64,000 bases of DNA from Anaerolineales bacterium. Its GTDB lineage: Bacteria; Chloroflexota; Anaerolineae; Anaerolineales; Villigracilaceae. Made by a program: the position numbers and the translations under genes. The first letter of the stretch is position 1; every line of letters begins with the position of its first letter. Below the pieces are notes generated by a model that saw only the letters and a list, made by a program, of their open reading frames with translations, made no database searches and was not told where the DNA came from. The DNA is taken from assembly GCA_014860745.1 (NCBI GenBank), contig JACZJC010000061.1, positions 1-64,000 of the forward strand, in the 5' to 3' direction. This document shows, piece after piece, positions 15,742 to 24,992 of the stretch.

Positions 15742-17672
15742 TTCAAAGCCTCAACGAGATGGCAACTGACTTTATGTTCGTCCGCCAGAATATGAAGGGC
15801 TGGCTGCTCGGTATGGCAGCGGTCGAACACGGATGGACAGCGCGGCGCGAAGCGGCAGCCGGCGGGTAATGCTTCGAGTCGCGGCGGATAGCCGGGGATG
15901 GAGGATAATTTTTTCTTCGGTTTTGTCAGGTCCGGGAAGGCTTTCAGCAATTCCTGGGTGTAGGGATGTTTCGGATCGTTATAGATCACATCCACGCTGG
16001 CATATTCAGCTATTACACCGCCGTACATCACCAGAACCCGATCACACATTTCCGCAACAACGCCGAGATCGTGGGTGACGAAGATTACCGCCAGACCCAG
16101 TTTTTTTCGAAGGCTATCCAGTAATTCCAGGATCTGCGCCTGAATCATCACATCCAGGGCGGTGGTCGGTTCATCCGCAATGACTACCTGAGGATTGCAC
16201 GCCAGCGCCATCGCGATCATCGCCCGCTGGCGCATCCCACCGGAATATTGGTGGGGATAATGATCTTTGTGGTCGGCGGCAATGCCCACAAGCTCCAGAA
16301 GCTCGATCACACGCCCCTGCATCCTTTCCTTTGGAAAGGATGGCAGGTGTTTGATGATCACTTCGCTTATTTGCTCGTCTACCGGCCGCACAGGGTTCAG
16401 CGCGTTCATCGCGCCTTGAAAAATTATCGAGATCCCGCTCCAGCGGATGTCGTTTAATTCATCGTCGCTGAGCGAGACAAGGTCCTTCCCGCCGAAGAAA
16501 ACGTTTCCATTTACGATCTGCCCCGCTGCAGGCAATAGCCGCAAAAGCGCAAGCATGAGCGTTGTTTTTCCACATCCGCTTTCGCCAACCAGGCCGACCA
16601 ATTCGCCTTCCTTCAATGTGAAACTGATATTTTCGACGGCGCGCGCAGGAGGCTGTCCATCATTGACATAATTGATGGATAGATTTTGGACTTCAAGTAA
16701 CGCGCCTTTTCCGGGAACATCCAAATCCGCTTCGTTCTGGACCGGGGACCTGCCCGGCATCAAGTGGTGTGTTTCAAGCCTTGGGTTAAGGACCTTCTCC
16801 AGGCCCTGCCCAAGCAGGGTTAATCCGAGTACCACCCAAACGATGCCAAAGCCCGGAACCACCAATGCCCACCATGCCCCCGTGGACATGGCTCCACGCC
16901 CAAATGCGTAATTAAGCATTTGTCCCCAGGAGAGTGCGGTTGGGTCGCCAAGCCCAAGAAAAGACAGCGCGCTCTCATTCAGGATCGCCAGCGAAACAAC
17001 AAGCACAGCTTGCACAACCAGAATGGGCATCACCAATGGCAGGATATGCCGGGTAACGATGTGGCCTTTTCCCGCACCAATTGCCCGCGCGCGGAGAACG
17101 AACTTTTTCGATTTAACTGCCAGAGTCTGCGAGCGTACAACGCGGGCGGTTGTCGTCCAGCCGAGCAGGCCGATCACGAAAATAATGTTGAGGAGGGAGG
17201 GTTTTGTCAGCGCTACAATGACGACCATCAGCGGAAGGTCGGGAATGACAAGGAATATATCCGTAAAGCGCATGAGAAAATTTTCCCAGCGCCCGCCGAA
17301 GAACCCAGCCACAAGGCCGAAAACTCCGCCGATGATGATGGAAATGAATGCTGCGAAGAAACCAACTGTCAGCGAGACCCGAGCGCCGAAAATAAAATTC
17401 GAGAACACGTCCTGTCCGGCGTCATCCGTACCGAGCCAGTGTTCCGCGCTCGGAGGATTGTAGATATCGCTAATTCCTGCCGAACTGGTGGATGAAGAAT
17501 CATAGGGAGCAATGACCGGCGCAAAAATCGCTGTAAATAAGATGGTGGCAAGCATGCCCAGGCCTATAAGGCCCGTGCGATTTTTCCTGAATACATGCCA
17601 AAATCCCTGCAAACGGGAAGCTGTTTTGGCCGTTTTCGCCTGCGGCGTGGATGGGGATAATGTGGTTTGCAT
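15738..17672 (-). CDS. Fused peptide ABC permease (DppC) and ATPase (DppD)
   Basis: 644 residues. Residues about 1-290 are a DppC-type permease with an N-terminal OppC_N segment, six helices and the EAA loop around RARAIGAGKGHIVTRHILP. Residues about 320-644 are a DppD-type ATPase: GESGCGKTT, YSGGMRQRAMIA, VIADEPTTALDV, and the cluster-like CRFAPRCPSVFDRC near the end. In most operons these are two proteins; here a linker of about 30 residues joins them. The reading frame is uninterrupted, so the fusion seems real. Membrane and cytoplasmic halves would be fixed 1:1. Confidence 0.88.
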   Translation of the reverse strand: MQTTLSPSTPQAKTAKTASRLQGFWHVFRKNRTGLIGLGMLATILFTAIFAPVIAPYDSSSTSSAGISDIYNPPSAEHWLGTDDAGQDVFSNFIFGARVSLTVGFFAAFISIIIGGVFGLVAGFFGGRWENFLMRFTDIFLVIPDLPLMVVIVALTKPSLLNIIFVIGLLGWTTTARVVRSQTLAVKSKKFVLRARAIGAGKGHIVTRHILPLVMPILVVQAVLVVSLAILNESALSFLGLGDPTALSWGQMLNYAFGRGAMSTGAWWALVVPGFGIVWVVLGLTLLGQGLEKVLNPRLETHHLMPGRSPVQNEADLDVPGKGALLEVQNLSINYVNDGQPPARAVENISFTLKEGELVGLVGESGCGKTTLMLALLRLLPAAGQIVNGNVFFGGKDLVSLSDDELNDIRWSGISIIFQGAMNALNPVRPVDEQISEVIIKHLPSFPKERMQGRVIELLELVGIAADHKDHYPHQYSGGMRQRAMIAMALACNPQVVIADEPTTALDVMIQAQILELLDSLRKKLGLAVIFVTHDLGVVAEMCDRVLVMYGGVIAEYASVDVIYNDPKHPYTQELLKAFPDLTKPKKKLSSIPGYPPRLEALPAGCRFAPRCPSVFDRCHTEQPALHILADEHKVSCHLVEALK

Positions 17673-17675
17673 CGG

Positions 17676-18704
17676 CTACTCCGTTTGCACGCGCGGGTCG
17701 AGGAAATTGTAGGTAAGGTCCGCGATCAGGTTGGCAAGGATCACCGCAACTGCGATCAATAAGAACGCGCCCTGCAAAATGGGAAAATCCCTACGCACAA
17801 CAGCTTCGTAAATGGCGCTCCCCAATCCGGGCCACGAGAAGACTGCCTCGATCTGTATCGCACCCGCTACGGTAAAACCCAAATTGATGGCAATCACCGT
17901 CACCAATGGCAGCATGGCATTCTTAAGGGCATGGTCTTTCAAAATCTGGAAGGTGCTCAGTCCTTTTGCTTTGGCCGTAAGGATGTAATCTTCAGAAAGC
18001 ACATCCATCAGGCTGGAGCGCATGATCAAGGTGTACTCGCCCATGTAGACGATGGTGTACGTCAACGTCGGGAGGAACATATGCCGGGCAATATCTCCCC
18101 ACTGCTGTAACAGCGGCATCGAGCTCATCCCGGGGGTGGCTTTGCCGGCCAGGGGAAACCCATGTGTGCTTCCCCAAAAGAGCAGAATAATGCCCAGCCA
18201 GAATGTCGGTAAACTCCACGCGATCAGGCTGGTTGTCACTGCCGCATAATCCACGGATGTACGTGCCTTCCATGCTGCAAAAATGCCGAATACCACACCA
18301 AAGACAATGGAAAGAATCTGCCCGGCGCCGATCAACAGCACCGTATTCCATAACCGCTCAGCAAGAATATCTGCAACGGGACGGTTGGTGTGATAACTGA
18401 TTCCCAACTCTCCCTGCATGAGATTGCGGACATAAATAAAGAATTGCGTATCCAGGGGATTAATGGCGCAACTTCCCACTTCGATCGGATTCAAGGACTC
18501 AAAGCAATTGATGACCGGTTTATCCAGCCCAAAACGGACTCGCAGCATTTCAATCGCTTCTTTTTTTAGGCGGGGATCACGAATGCCGGCCCGGGCAGGG
18601 TCGCCCGGCAGGACTCGGAACAGAAAAAAATTCAAGATAATGACAAAAATAATGGTAAAAAGTGACCAGGCGGTTTTCTTTAGAAAGGCGCGGGTGCGGT
18701 TCAA
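17676..18704 (-). CDS. Peptide ABC transporter permease (DppB-like)
   Basis: 342 residues from a TTG at 18704 with aaggag six bases upstream; the longer frame starts inside a hairpin and has no SD. The N-terminal helix and FRVLPGDPAR motif are typical of DppB/OppB, followed by five further helices and the EAA loop TAKAKGLSTFQILKDHALKN. It pairs with the DppC half of the next gene, three bases downstream. Role: inner-membrane channel for peptides or similar solutes. Confidence 0.9.
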   Translation of the reverse strand: MNRTRAFLKKTAWSLFTIIFVIILNFFLFRVLPGDPARAGIRDPRLKKEAIEMLRVRFGLDKPVINCFESLNPIEVGSCAINPLDTQFFIYVRNLMQGELGISYHTNRPVADILAERLWNTVLLIGAGQILSIVFGVVFGIFAAWKARTSVDYAAVTTSLIAWSLPTFWLGIILLFWGSTHGFPLAGKATPGMSSMPLLQQWGDIARHMFLPTLTYTIVYMGEYTLIMRSSLMDVLSEDYILTAKAKGLSTFQILKDHALKNAMLPLVTVIAINLGFTVAGAIQIEAVFSWPGLGSAIYEAVVRRDFPILQGAFLLIAVAVILANLIADLTYNFLDPRVQTE

Positions 18705-18726
18705 GGCTTGCTCCTTGAATATCGGA

Positions 18727-18758
18727 AATCGGGTGCGGAGATCTCTCCGCACCCGATT
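18727..18758 (-). promoter_or_regulatory. Intra-operon hairpin after the binding-protein gene
   Basis: aatcgggtgcggaga (18727-18741) and tctccgcacccgatt (18744-18758) are perfect 15-base arms, 17 bases after the binding-protein stop. No T-run follows on the minus strand. Such hairpins commonly stabilise or partly terminate messages so that the binding protein exceeds the permease; that role is inferred. Confidence 0.7.
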
Positions 18759-18774
18759 GGTTTAATTATTTTTT

Positions 18775-20409
18775 TTACTTGACCGGTTCGATCACAATCA
18801 AGGAAGTTACATCTGAAAGTTCAACCTTGGCCTGGTCAGTGATCCAGCCCGTGAAGCGGTCGGTGCGATAGGCCTGCACATTGGCATCGTAGAACGGGAT
18901 GATATACACCACATCATCATGGACGATCTTCTGCATTTCCCAAACGATATCCTTGCGGGCATCAAAGTCCAGGGTGGTTTGCTGCTCGGCATAGAGTTCA
19001 TCGTATGCAGGATTGGAATAGCCCGTTTCACTTGAACCGGAGGGGATGGCCTCGGTGGTGTACACGTACAACAAGGCGCTTGGATCCGGGTCGGATGCCC
19101 AGCCCCAGATCATGATATCGAAATCAAAAGCGGGGCAGCATTGAGCGGTCAGGGCGTCCGGGTCTACTGCCTGAAGTTCCAGCGTTATTCCGATTTTCGC
19201 CCACATCTCGCTCAACAGCTCAGCCATGCGGGGGGCATTGATGCTGTCGCTTGGCCAGTTCAGGCGGAAGTTTAACGGCTGGGTTCCATCGGGCATTTCG
19301 CGCACGCCGTCATTATCTGTATCCTTGTAACCAGCGTCATCAAGAATTTGGTTCGCAGTGGCAACATCGAACTCGTAATCCTTCAATGCATCGTTATACC
19401 AGACCCCAAGTCCGTCCGGAATGAGCGTCAAACCAGAATTCCCCAAACCGAGCAGGATCAGGTCGATCAGCTTTTGTTTGTCGGTGGCGTGCGCCATTGC
19501 CAGGCGGACGTCCCGATCCCGCAGGGCCGGATGGCCAGTGCAAAGACCACCGGCATCCGTCGGGCAATTTTCCGGGGCGACCTGGTTGAAAATAATATCA
19601 GTCACCCCCGGGGCGAGCGGTGCACCGACCACCACCTCGATGTTATCCTCAGCGCGCAGAGTCTCGGCTGCCGTATTCGGCATTTCCGTCACCATGTCCA
19701 GTTGGCCGGTCTTAATGGCCTGCACAAGAGCATCCTGATTTTCAAAGGTTTGGAAGACCACTTCGTCCACCTTTGGAGGCGAAGAGAAATGGTCCTTGTT
19801 TGCCGTCAAGCGCACAAATTCATTTTGAACATATTCCGCCATCTTGAACGGCCCCGATCCGACCATTTCAAAGTTTTCGAACTCGAGTTTGTCCACCTTT
19901 TCCCAAATATGTTTGGGGAGAACATAAAGGAATACCAACTGGCTCTCGATATTCGGAATTGCCTCGGTCAAAGTCAGAATGACATTATTTCCATCCGCTT
20001 TGATCGAATCAAAATAAGGAGTGTAATAGCCATTCAGGTATGGATACTCAGGTGTATCCTTGTAAAGGTTATATGTGAAGGCAATATCCTCGGCAGTCAG
20101 CGGCTTGCCGTCGTGCCACTTGATGCCGTCTCGAATCTTGTAGGTGTAGACCAAGCCGTCATCCGAGACTTCGACGCTTTCGGCGAGAGTCAGGGTAAAG
20201 GAGCCGTCGAGGTTGAGTTCGTACATCGAGTCATAGACCAACTCGAAGATGGTGTACGCTTCGACCAGGATTGCCATACCCGGGTTAAGCGTGTCCGGGC
20301 TGCCCGCCCAGCCAACGCGAACAGTCGCGGCCCCTCCTCCCCCGCCGCCACAGGCCGACAGGATCAGTGAAACCGTTACTATGATGATGAACAAAAATCT
20401 GGTTTTCAT
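18775..20409 (-). CDS. Peptide ABC transporter solute-binding lipoprotein (SBP family 5)
   Basis: 544 residues. Lipoprotein signal with lipobox LSAC followed by a poly-Gly linker. Family 5 features: the GSPDTLNPG start, YTYKIRDGIKWHDGKPLTAEDIAFT, and ARLAMAHATDKQKLIDLI-like core. It captures the substrate outside the membrane and hands it to the permeases encoded downstream. SD gagga before ATG. It is first in the operon and separated from the permease by a hairpin. Peptide specificity is family-based inference. Confidence 0.9.
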   Translation of the reverse strand: MKTRFLFIIIVTVSLILSACGGGGGGAATVRVGWAGSPDTLNPGMAILVEAYTIFELVYDSMYELNLDGSFTLTLAESVEVSDDGLVYTYKIRDGIKWHDGKPLTAEDIAFTYNLYKDTPEYPYLNGYYTPYFDSIKADGNNVILTLTEAIPNIESQLVFLYVLPKHIWEKVDKLEFENFEMVGSGPFKMAEYVQNEFVRLTANKDHFSSPPKVDEVVFQTFENQDALVQAIKTGQLDMVTEMPNTAAETLRAEDNIEVVVGAPLAPGVTDIIFNQVAPENCPTDAGGLCTGHPALRDRDVRLAMAHATDKQKLIDLILLGLGNSGLTLIPDGLGVWYNDALKDYEFDVATANQILDDAGYKDTDNDGVREMPDGTQPLNFRLNWPSDSINAPRMAELLSEMWAKIGITLELQAVDPDALTAQCCPAFDFDIMIWGWASDPDPSALLYVYTTEAIPSGSSETGYSNPAYDELYAEQQTTLDFDARKDIVWEMQKIVHDDVVYIIPFYDANVQAYRTDRFTGWITDQAKVELSDVTSLIVIEPVK

Positions 20410-20444
20410 ATTCTCTCCTCTATTAATTTGTGAGCGTTTGAAAT

Positions 20445-20483
20445 AACCCGCGCCTAGTGCAGAAACCTGCCCTGCCGCGGGTT
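20445..20483. promoter_or_regulatory. Hairpin in the leader of the binding-protein gene
   Basis: aacccgcg (20445-20452) and cgcgggtt (20476-20483) can pair. It lies about 40 bases before the binding-protein start on the minus strand. Read rightward it is followed by ttt. No known riboswitch is recognised. Confidence 0.3.
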
Positions 20484-20605
20484 TTGATTCACTCCAGAAT
20501 GGTGTTAAAGTTGCCCGAATGGTTCAAGAGGTTATCCTGTTAAAAATTGTACTGTAATTCCAATTATTTTGCTATACTTGTCATCAAAACCGAAAGGGAT
20601 AACTC

Positions 20606-22477
20606 ATGGAAAACCCCATCAAACTCACAGAAAAATACGAACGCAACGGCTGGCCTGCGCTCAAACGAATAGACCTCAAGGACCCGCCAGGATTAAACCT
20701 CTCGCTTCTCACCTCCCTTGAGCGGATTCGGTCTCATTCGCTTTCATCACAGGGACAGATCGCCTGCATCAAGGATGGCGAATCACTATCCGATGTATTC
20801 ACCCTGCCTTCAAGCGGAGGCTGGCTCTCTCGAGTTACAACAGACCGTCCCCTGGCTCCCTACTGGGACGACGAAACCCCGGAATGGTCGCCCGACGGGA
20901 AGTGGCTTGCCTTTACTATCAAAAGCCATGTTTACATCGTGCCGAAAGATGGCGGCCTGCCCAAAAAAATTTCCGACTTTACGACATCTGCGAGCAGCCC
21001 GCGTTGGATGCCCGACTCTAATGGCTTAATCGTAACCGTGGAACGAAACGACGCAGACCAGCTTCTGCTCACAGATCATGAAGGTTCCTGGCCCCGCGCG
21101 CTTACCACCGACGCCATGGGCGACCACTGGGATGCCCGCCCCTCCCCCGACGGCAAATTCATCCTCTTCAACCTGCGCCGCTTCGACGACTTGAATCGAC
21201 TTGATATCGTATTGCTTGAAATTTCAACAGGCAAGCAAATCACCCTGTACGGTAAGCCCTCTGTGCGAGCCATGTTACCCAAATGGTCTCCCGATGGACA
21301 ATGGATATCCTTCCTTGCCCAGGAGACTCAACGTGAAGAGCTTTATCTCATCAAACCAAGTGGGGAGGGATTGCACCAGCTCACCAAAACTGGACAGGAT
21401 ATTTTTCAATATGAATGGTCGCCTTCGGGAAAACAGATCCTCGCAGTTGTGAATAACAATGGCTCGTTTGAATTAATGTTGATCGCCGTGACTCCGCAGG
21501 GGGAGACAGAATCAGGTTCACCGTCTGTGTTAAGAGGCGATGTCGGGATTCACTCCAATCCAAACTGGTCGAAAGACGAATCCTTCATCACCTTTGAGTT
21601 TGAAGGTCCTGTCACACCCCCTGAGATTTACCGCATGGATTTGAAAACAAAACAAATATCCCAGCTCACGTTTTCAAACCCGCCTGCCATGCAAAAAAAT
21701 AAGTTTATCGTACCCGATGTTGTCTCCTACAAAAGTTTTGACGGCCTGGAGATCCCCGCCTTTCTATACCGGCCAAAAAAATCGAACGGCGCGGCAATCG
21801 TCTACCCGCATGGCGGGCCGAAGGATCAATATGTTTACGGGTGGGACGAGATAGCACAATATTTTGTAGCAAAAGGATATACCTACCTCGCTCCAAATTA
21901 TCGCGGTTCCACCGGCTATGGCAAGGATTTTGAACGCTTGAACTACAACGACTGGGGCGTGGGCGATACAAAAGACTGCCTGCACGGCGCAAAATATTTG
22001 CGGACCATGAAAGAGCTTAAACCAGATCGAATTGGAATTGCCGGCGGAAGTTATGGCGGCTATATGACCGTTTGTTCCCTCTCCCGCGACCCCGAATATT
22101 TATTCGCATGCGGCATCGCAAAGTATGGCGACTCCAATCTGGTAAGTTCGTGGGCGCAATGTGAAAAACGGCTAAGGCTTTATACAGAAATTTTTTTAGG
22201 CCATCCCGCAGAAAACCTGCAAACCTACCTCAAAGGTTCACCGATCACCGAAGCAAAAAATATTCAAAAGCCCGTTCTGATTTTACATGGCCTGCTTGAT
22301 ACCATCGTCCCGCCTGAAGCCAGCGAAGAATGGGTGGAAGCCCTGCGCCGGGAAGGAAAAACCTTCGAATATAAAACCTATGACGATGAACCTCACGGCT
22401 TTTTACGGCGCGAAAATCTTAACGATGTGTACGAGCGTATGGAAAGATATTTGGACTGGTACTTACTTCCAAAATGA
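20606..22477 (+). CDS. S9 family prolyl oligopeptidase-like peptidase
   Basis: 623 residues. A beta-propeller of PD40/TolB-like repeats (for example PEWSPDGKWLAFT, PKWSPDGQWISFL) occupies about residues 45-360, and an alpha/beta hydrolase domain follows. Catalytic triad visible: Ser482 in GGSYGGY, Asp565 in LLDTIVPP, His597 in DEPHGF. No signal peptide, so cytoplasmic cleavage of short peptides or acyl-peptides is likely. SD aaaggg before ATG; tatact about 28 bases upstream may be its -10. The next gene overlaps its stop by four bases, giving a two-gene operon. Confidence 0.9.
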   Translation: MENPIKLTEKYERNGWPALKRIDLKDPPGLNLSLLTSLERIRSHSLSSQGQIACIKDGESLSDVFTLPSSGGWLSRVTTDRPLAPYWDDETPEWSPDGKWLAFTIKSHVYIVPKDGGLPKKISDFTTSASSPRWMPDSNGLIVTVERNDADQLLLTDHEGSWPRALTTDAMGDHWDARPSPDGKFILFNLRRFDDLNRLDIVLLEISTGKQITLYGKPSVRAMLPKWSPDGQWISFLAQETQREELYLIKPSGEGLHQLTKTGQDIFQYEWSPSGKQILAVVNNNGSFELMLIAVTPQGETESGSPSVLRGDVGIHSNPNWSKDESFITFEFEGPVTPPEIYRMDLKTKQISQLTFSNPPAMQKNKFIVPDVVSYKSFDGLEIPAFLYRPKKSNGAAIVYPHGGPKDQYVYGWDEIAQYFVAKGYTYLAPNYRGSTGYGKDFERLNYNDWGVGDTKDCLHGAKYLRTMKELKPDRIGIAGGSYGGYMTVCSLSRDPEYLFACGIAKYGDSNLVSSWAQCEKRLRLYTEIFLGHPAENLQTYLKGSPITEAKNIQKPVLILHGLLDTIVPPEASEEWVEALRREGKTFEYKTYDDEPHGFLRRENLNDVYERMERYLDWYLLPK

Positions 22478-22977
22478 CCATAACCATCCGCCCTGAAACC
22501 CAGCAAGATCATCAGGCTGTTGAATCGATTTTACTTTCTGCGTTTCCAACAGACGCCGAAAGTAAAGTGGTGAACGCCATCCGTGAAAATGGCAATGCTG
22601 TTATTTCACTTGTCGCCGTTTTGGACGAAAAAGTGATCGGGCATATTTTATTCAGCCCCGTCACGACTCACCCACCCACGCCTGAAAAGGGATTGGGGCT
22701 TGCGCCTGTTGCAGTGGACCCGGTACATCAATCCCAAGGGGTCGGGTCAAAATTGATCCGCGCAGGTTTACAAATCTGCATTGCCCTGCAATACGATTAC
22801 GCCGTCGTCCTCGGCAGCCCAAATTACTATATGCGCTTTGGGTTTCAGAAGGCGAACAGCTTCGGTCTGCAAAATGAATACGGTGTGGATGCCGAGTTCA
22901 TGGTTATAAAATTTAAATCGTTGCCTGGTAGCGGCTTGGTGAAATTTTCCGATGAGTTTTCTTTGTTTTCAGTGTGA
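22474..22977 (+). CDS. GNAT family N-acetyltransferase
   Basis: 167 residues. The YhbS-type GNAT fold: VAVDPVHQSQGVGSKLI is the acetyl-CoA binding motif A, and VVLGSPNYYMRFGFQKA is motif B. It acetylates an unknown amine. ATGA overlap with the peptidase stop implies translational coupling. Confidence 0.88.
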   Translation: MTITIRPETQQDHQAVESILLSAFPTDAESKVVNAIRENGNAVISLVAVLDEKVIGHILFSPVTTHPPTPEKGLGLAPVAVDPVHQSQGVGSKLIRAGLQICIALQYDYAVVLGSPNYYMRFGFQKANSFGLQNEYGVDAEFMVIKFKSLPGSGLVKFSDEFSLFSV

Positions 22978-23009
22978 GTAAGAAAAAAAAGAAAAAGTGA
23001 GGTGATAAA

Positions 23010-24188
23010 TTGGCTACACGAAATTCAACTTTTTTCAAATTCGATGAGATGACCTGGGATGAAGTTGCAAAACTTCCACGAGATGTTCCTCTTGTACTCC
23101 CACTCGGCTCAGGATATAACCTCGGTCTGCTCGCTGACCAACTGAGCAACCCTCCCCGAATCGGACTCCTGCCATCCTTCCCCTTCGGTTGGCGCAACAG
23201 CAGATTGGAACTTCCGGAGCCAATATTTCTTCAATATATAGTCAACCTGTTGGACAGCCTGCGGGATGATGGTTTTACCCGTGTCTATTGCCTCGCTCCA
23301 CAGGGATTCGATCCACAGTCCACCTTTATAGGCAGCCATTCGGCATTCATTCTTCGACAGCCAAATCCATCACAAAATATACAACCGACATTTTTACCGC
23401 CTGACAGCGAGCGCGGAAAAGTAATTCTCATCCCAATTGGGCACACCGAACAGCATGGCTACCACCTCCCTCTCCTGGTTGATACAGCCATCATAGAAGC
23501 CATAGCCCAAGGCACGGCCTCCTTATTGCCTACACGCAATTGGGCGTTTCCAGTTATGCCATATGGAGTCAGCACGCATCGCTCCTCATTTGCAGCAACA
23601 ATGAACGCAGGCGGGCGCGCCTTCGAGGATTTCTGGCTTGCGGTTATCGACCTCCTGGTTTCCCGCGGGTTTGATCGTTTTTATTTAATGAGCGGCCATG
23701 GCGGGAATTCATCCTTTCTTGTGAACATCGTAAAATTTGCCGGCGAACGCCATCGCAGAATATTTTGTGCAACCGCCTGGCTGCATACTTCCGGCAGAAT
23801 CGGTGCGGAGGCGTTGGAAAAATACCGGACAATGAAAATCGGCGGCATGGGTCATGCCGGTGAATTGGAGACATCCTATCTCCTGCATCTCCGCCCTGAC
23901 CTCTGCCACATGGAGCGTGTCGTGGATGAAACAGATTTCGTCAGCACACCGGATTATTATATGGACTGGATCGAAGGCGGCTCTTTGATTGCCAATCCAC
24001 CCTGGGACGATGATACAAAAACAGGCGCTTACGGGGCGGGAAGTCACGCCACAGCAGAGAAAGGCAAATTATGGCTTGAAGCTGCAATCAAGGAAAAGGC
24101 AGACCACGTTGAACAAATCCATGAGCAGCACGAGCGGCGTGAGCAACGAAGAAATGCAGGGTATGGTCTTTGGGGAAAATTCAAATAA
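23010..24188 (+). CDS. Creatininase-family amidohydrolase with a degenerate N-terminal duplicate
   Basis: 392 residues from a TTG with gaggt upstream. The C-terminal half has the metal-binding motifs of the creatininase family: PIGHTEQHGYHLPL, a Asp in LLVDTA, and MSGHGGNSSF, plus a late Glu (GHAGELETS). The N-terminal ~110 residues look like a shortened second copy (VPLVLPLGS, FPFGWRNSR, LLDSLRDDGFTRVYCLAPQG) in which EQHG and HGGN are lost. Family members hydrolyse creatinine, or convert formamide-type intermediates; the substrate here is unknown. Confidence 0.8.
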   Translation: MATRNSTFFKFDEMTWDEVAKLPRDVPLVLPLGSGYNLGLLADQLSNPPRIGLLPSFPFGWRNSRLELPEPIFLQYIVNLLDSLRDDGFTRVYCLAPQGFDPQSTFIGSHSAFILRQPNPSQNIQPTFLPPDSERGKVILIPIGHTEQHGYHLPLLVDTAIIEAIAQGTASLLPTRNWAFPVMPYGVSTHRSSFAATMNAGGRAFEDFWLAVIDLLVSRGFDRFYLMSGHGGNSSFLVNIVKFAGERHRRIFCATAWLHTSGRIGAEALEKYRTMKIGGMGHAGELETSYLLHLRPDLCHMERVVDETDFVSTPDYYMDWIEGGSLIANPPWDDDTKTGAYGAGSHATAEKGKLWLEAAIKEKADHVEQIHEQHERREQRRNAGYGLWGKFK

Positions 24189-24222
24189 AAAAAGGACTTC
24201 CGAAATTTTCGGAAGTCCTTTT
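24188..24222. terminator. Bidirectional terminator
   Basis: aaaggacttccgaaa (24191-24205) pairs with tttcggaagtccttt (24207-24221) over about 15 bp, flanked by A-run and T-run. It serves both the creatininase-like gene and the convergent lipid-surface protein gene. Confidence 0.85.
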
Positions 24223-24232
24223 CGAATTCTTT

Positions 24233-24958
24233 TCAAGGGATTTCAAAGGTCATCTTCATCCCACAAAAACGATTGTTGCCAACTTTTAATGTCCAGGTCG
24301 CGGTGTAAACTCCCGAGAATTTCGGAGCCTTATACAACACATTGAGGACGATTTTCCCTCCCGGACCCACAGTTGAGGAAAGATCCTGAATAAGCTTGCC
24401 CTCATGCCGATATCCGCTCTTGTAAACAAAGTCAATGGTGTTGCTGGTCCAGGATTTGGTGCCGGTGTTTACCACCGTCCAGGAAGCATAAAACACTGCT
24501 TTTGGTTGCATCAACGTACCCTTCGGAGAGGATGAACGGACTGCACATGTCCACGGCTTGCCTGTAAAAACAACTTCATCGCCGCCTGGAGTGGTATTTC
24601 CCAAAGCCAGGGCGGTTGCAGTGACCCCATACGCCGGGTCTGTTGTTTCGAGCGGAATTCCCAGCGGTGTGGAGGAGGGTCGTAAAAGAGAGAAAAAGGT
24701 GGGAGTGGCAGGTGCAAATATAAGCGTGGAGGTGGGCGGGCGTGTTTGTGTGGGGGTTAGCGTTGGAGGCAGGGCAACAGCAGTTCTCGTTTGTGCGGCA
24801 ACAGCAGTCTCCACAATCAACGTGTTCAGGCTTTCCGGGGCAAAGACATCTGCTGTTTGAGTCGAAACAGGGACGGCCGCTGATGGGATTGCACAGGCAA
24901 GTATGAAAAAGAGCAAAGCAATACCACCCCCAATAGTATGAAAATACCGAGATCTCAC
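24233..24958 (-). CDS. Secreted protein with NBR1-type Ig domain
   Basis: 241 residues from a GTG at 24958 with aaggag upstream. The longer frame would overlap the MttB-like gene and is rejected. The N-terminus is a signal/anchor helix (GGGIALLFFILACAIP, with a possible lipobox at ILAC). A long Thr/Pro-rich linker (TPTQTRPPTSTL) leads to an Ig-like domain of about 100 residues with ASWTVVNTGTKSWTS and the closing YTATWTLKVG. This NBR1-like domain is frequent in surface proteins of Anaerolineae. Role likely structural or adhesive; not known. Confidence 0.75.
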   Translation of the reverse strand: MRSRYFHTIGGGIALLFFILACAIPSAAVPVSTQTADVFAPESLNTLIVETAVAAQTRTAVALPPTLTPTQTRPPTSTLIFAPATPTFFSLLRPSSTPLGIPLETTDPAYGVTATALALGNTTPGGDEVVFTGKPWTCAVRSSSPKGTLMQPKAVFYASWTVVNTGTKSWTSNTIDFVYKSGYRHEGKLIQDLSSTVGPGGKIVLNVLYKAPKFSGVYTATWTLKVGNNRFCGMKMTFEIP

Positions 24959-24992
24959 AATTTCTCCTTGATCAAGAGAAGTATAACATGCG

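Noticed and set aside
19348-20370. A 340-codon open frame on the plus strand
   Set aside because: Antisense shadow of the solute-binding protein gene.
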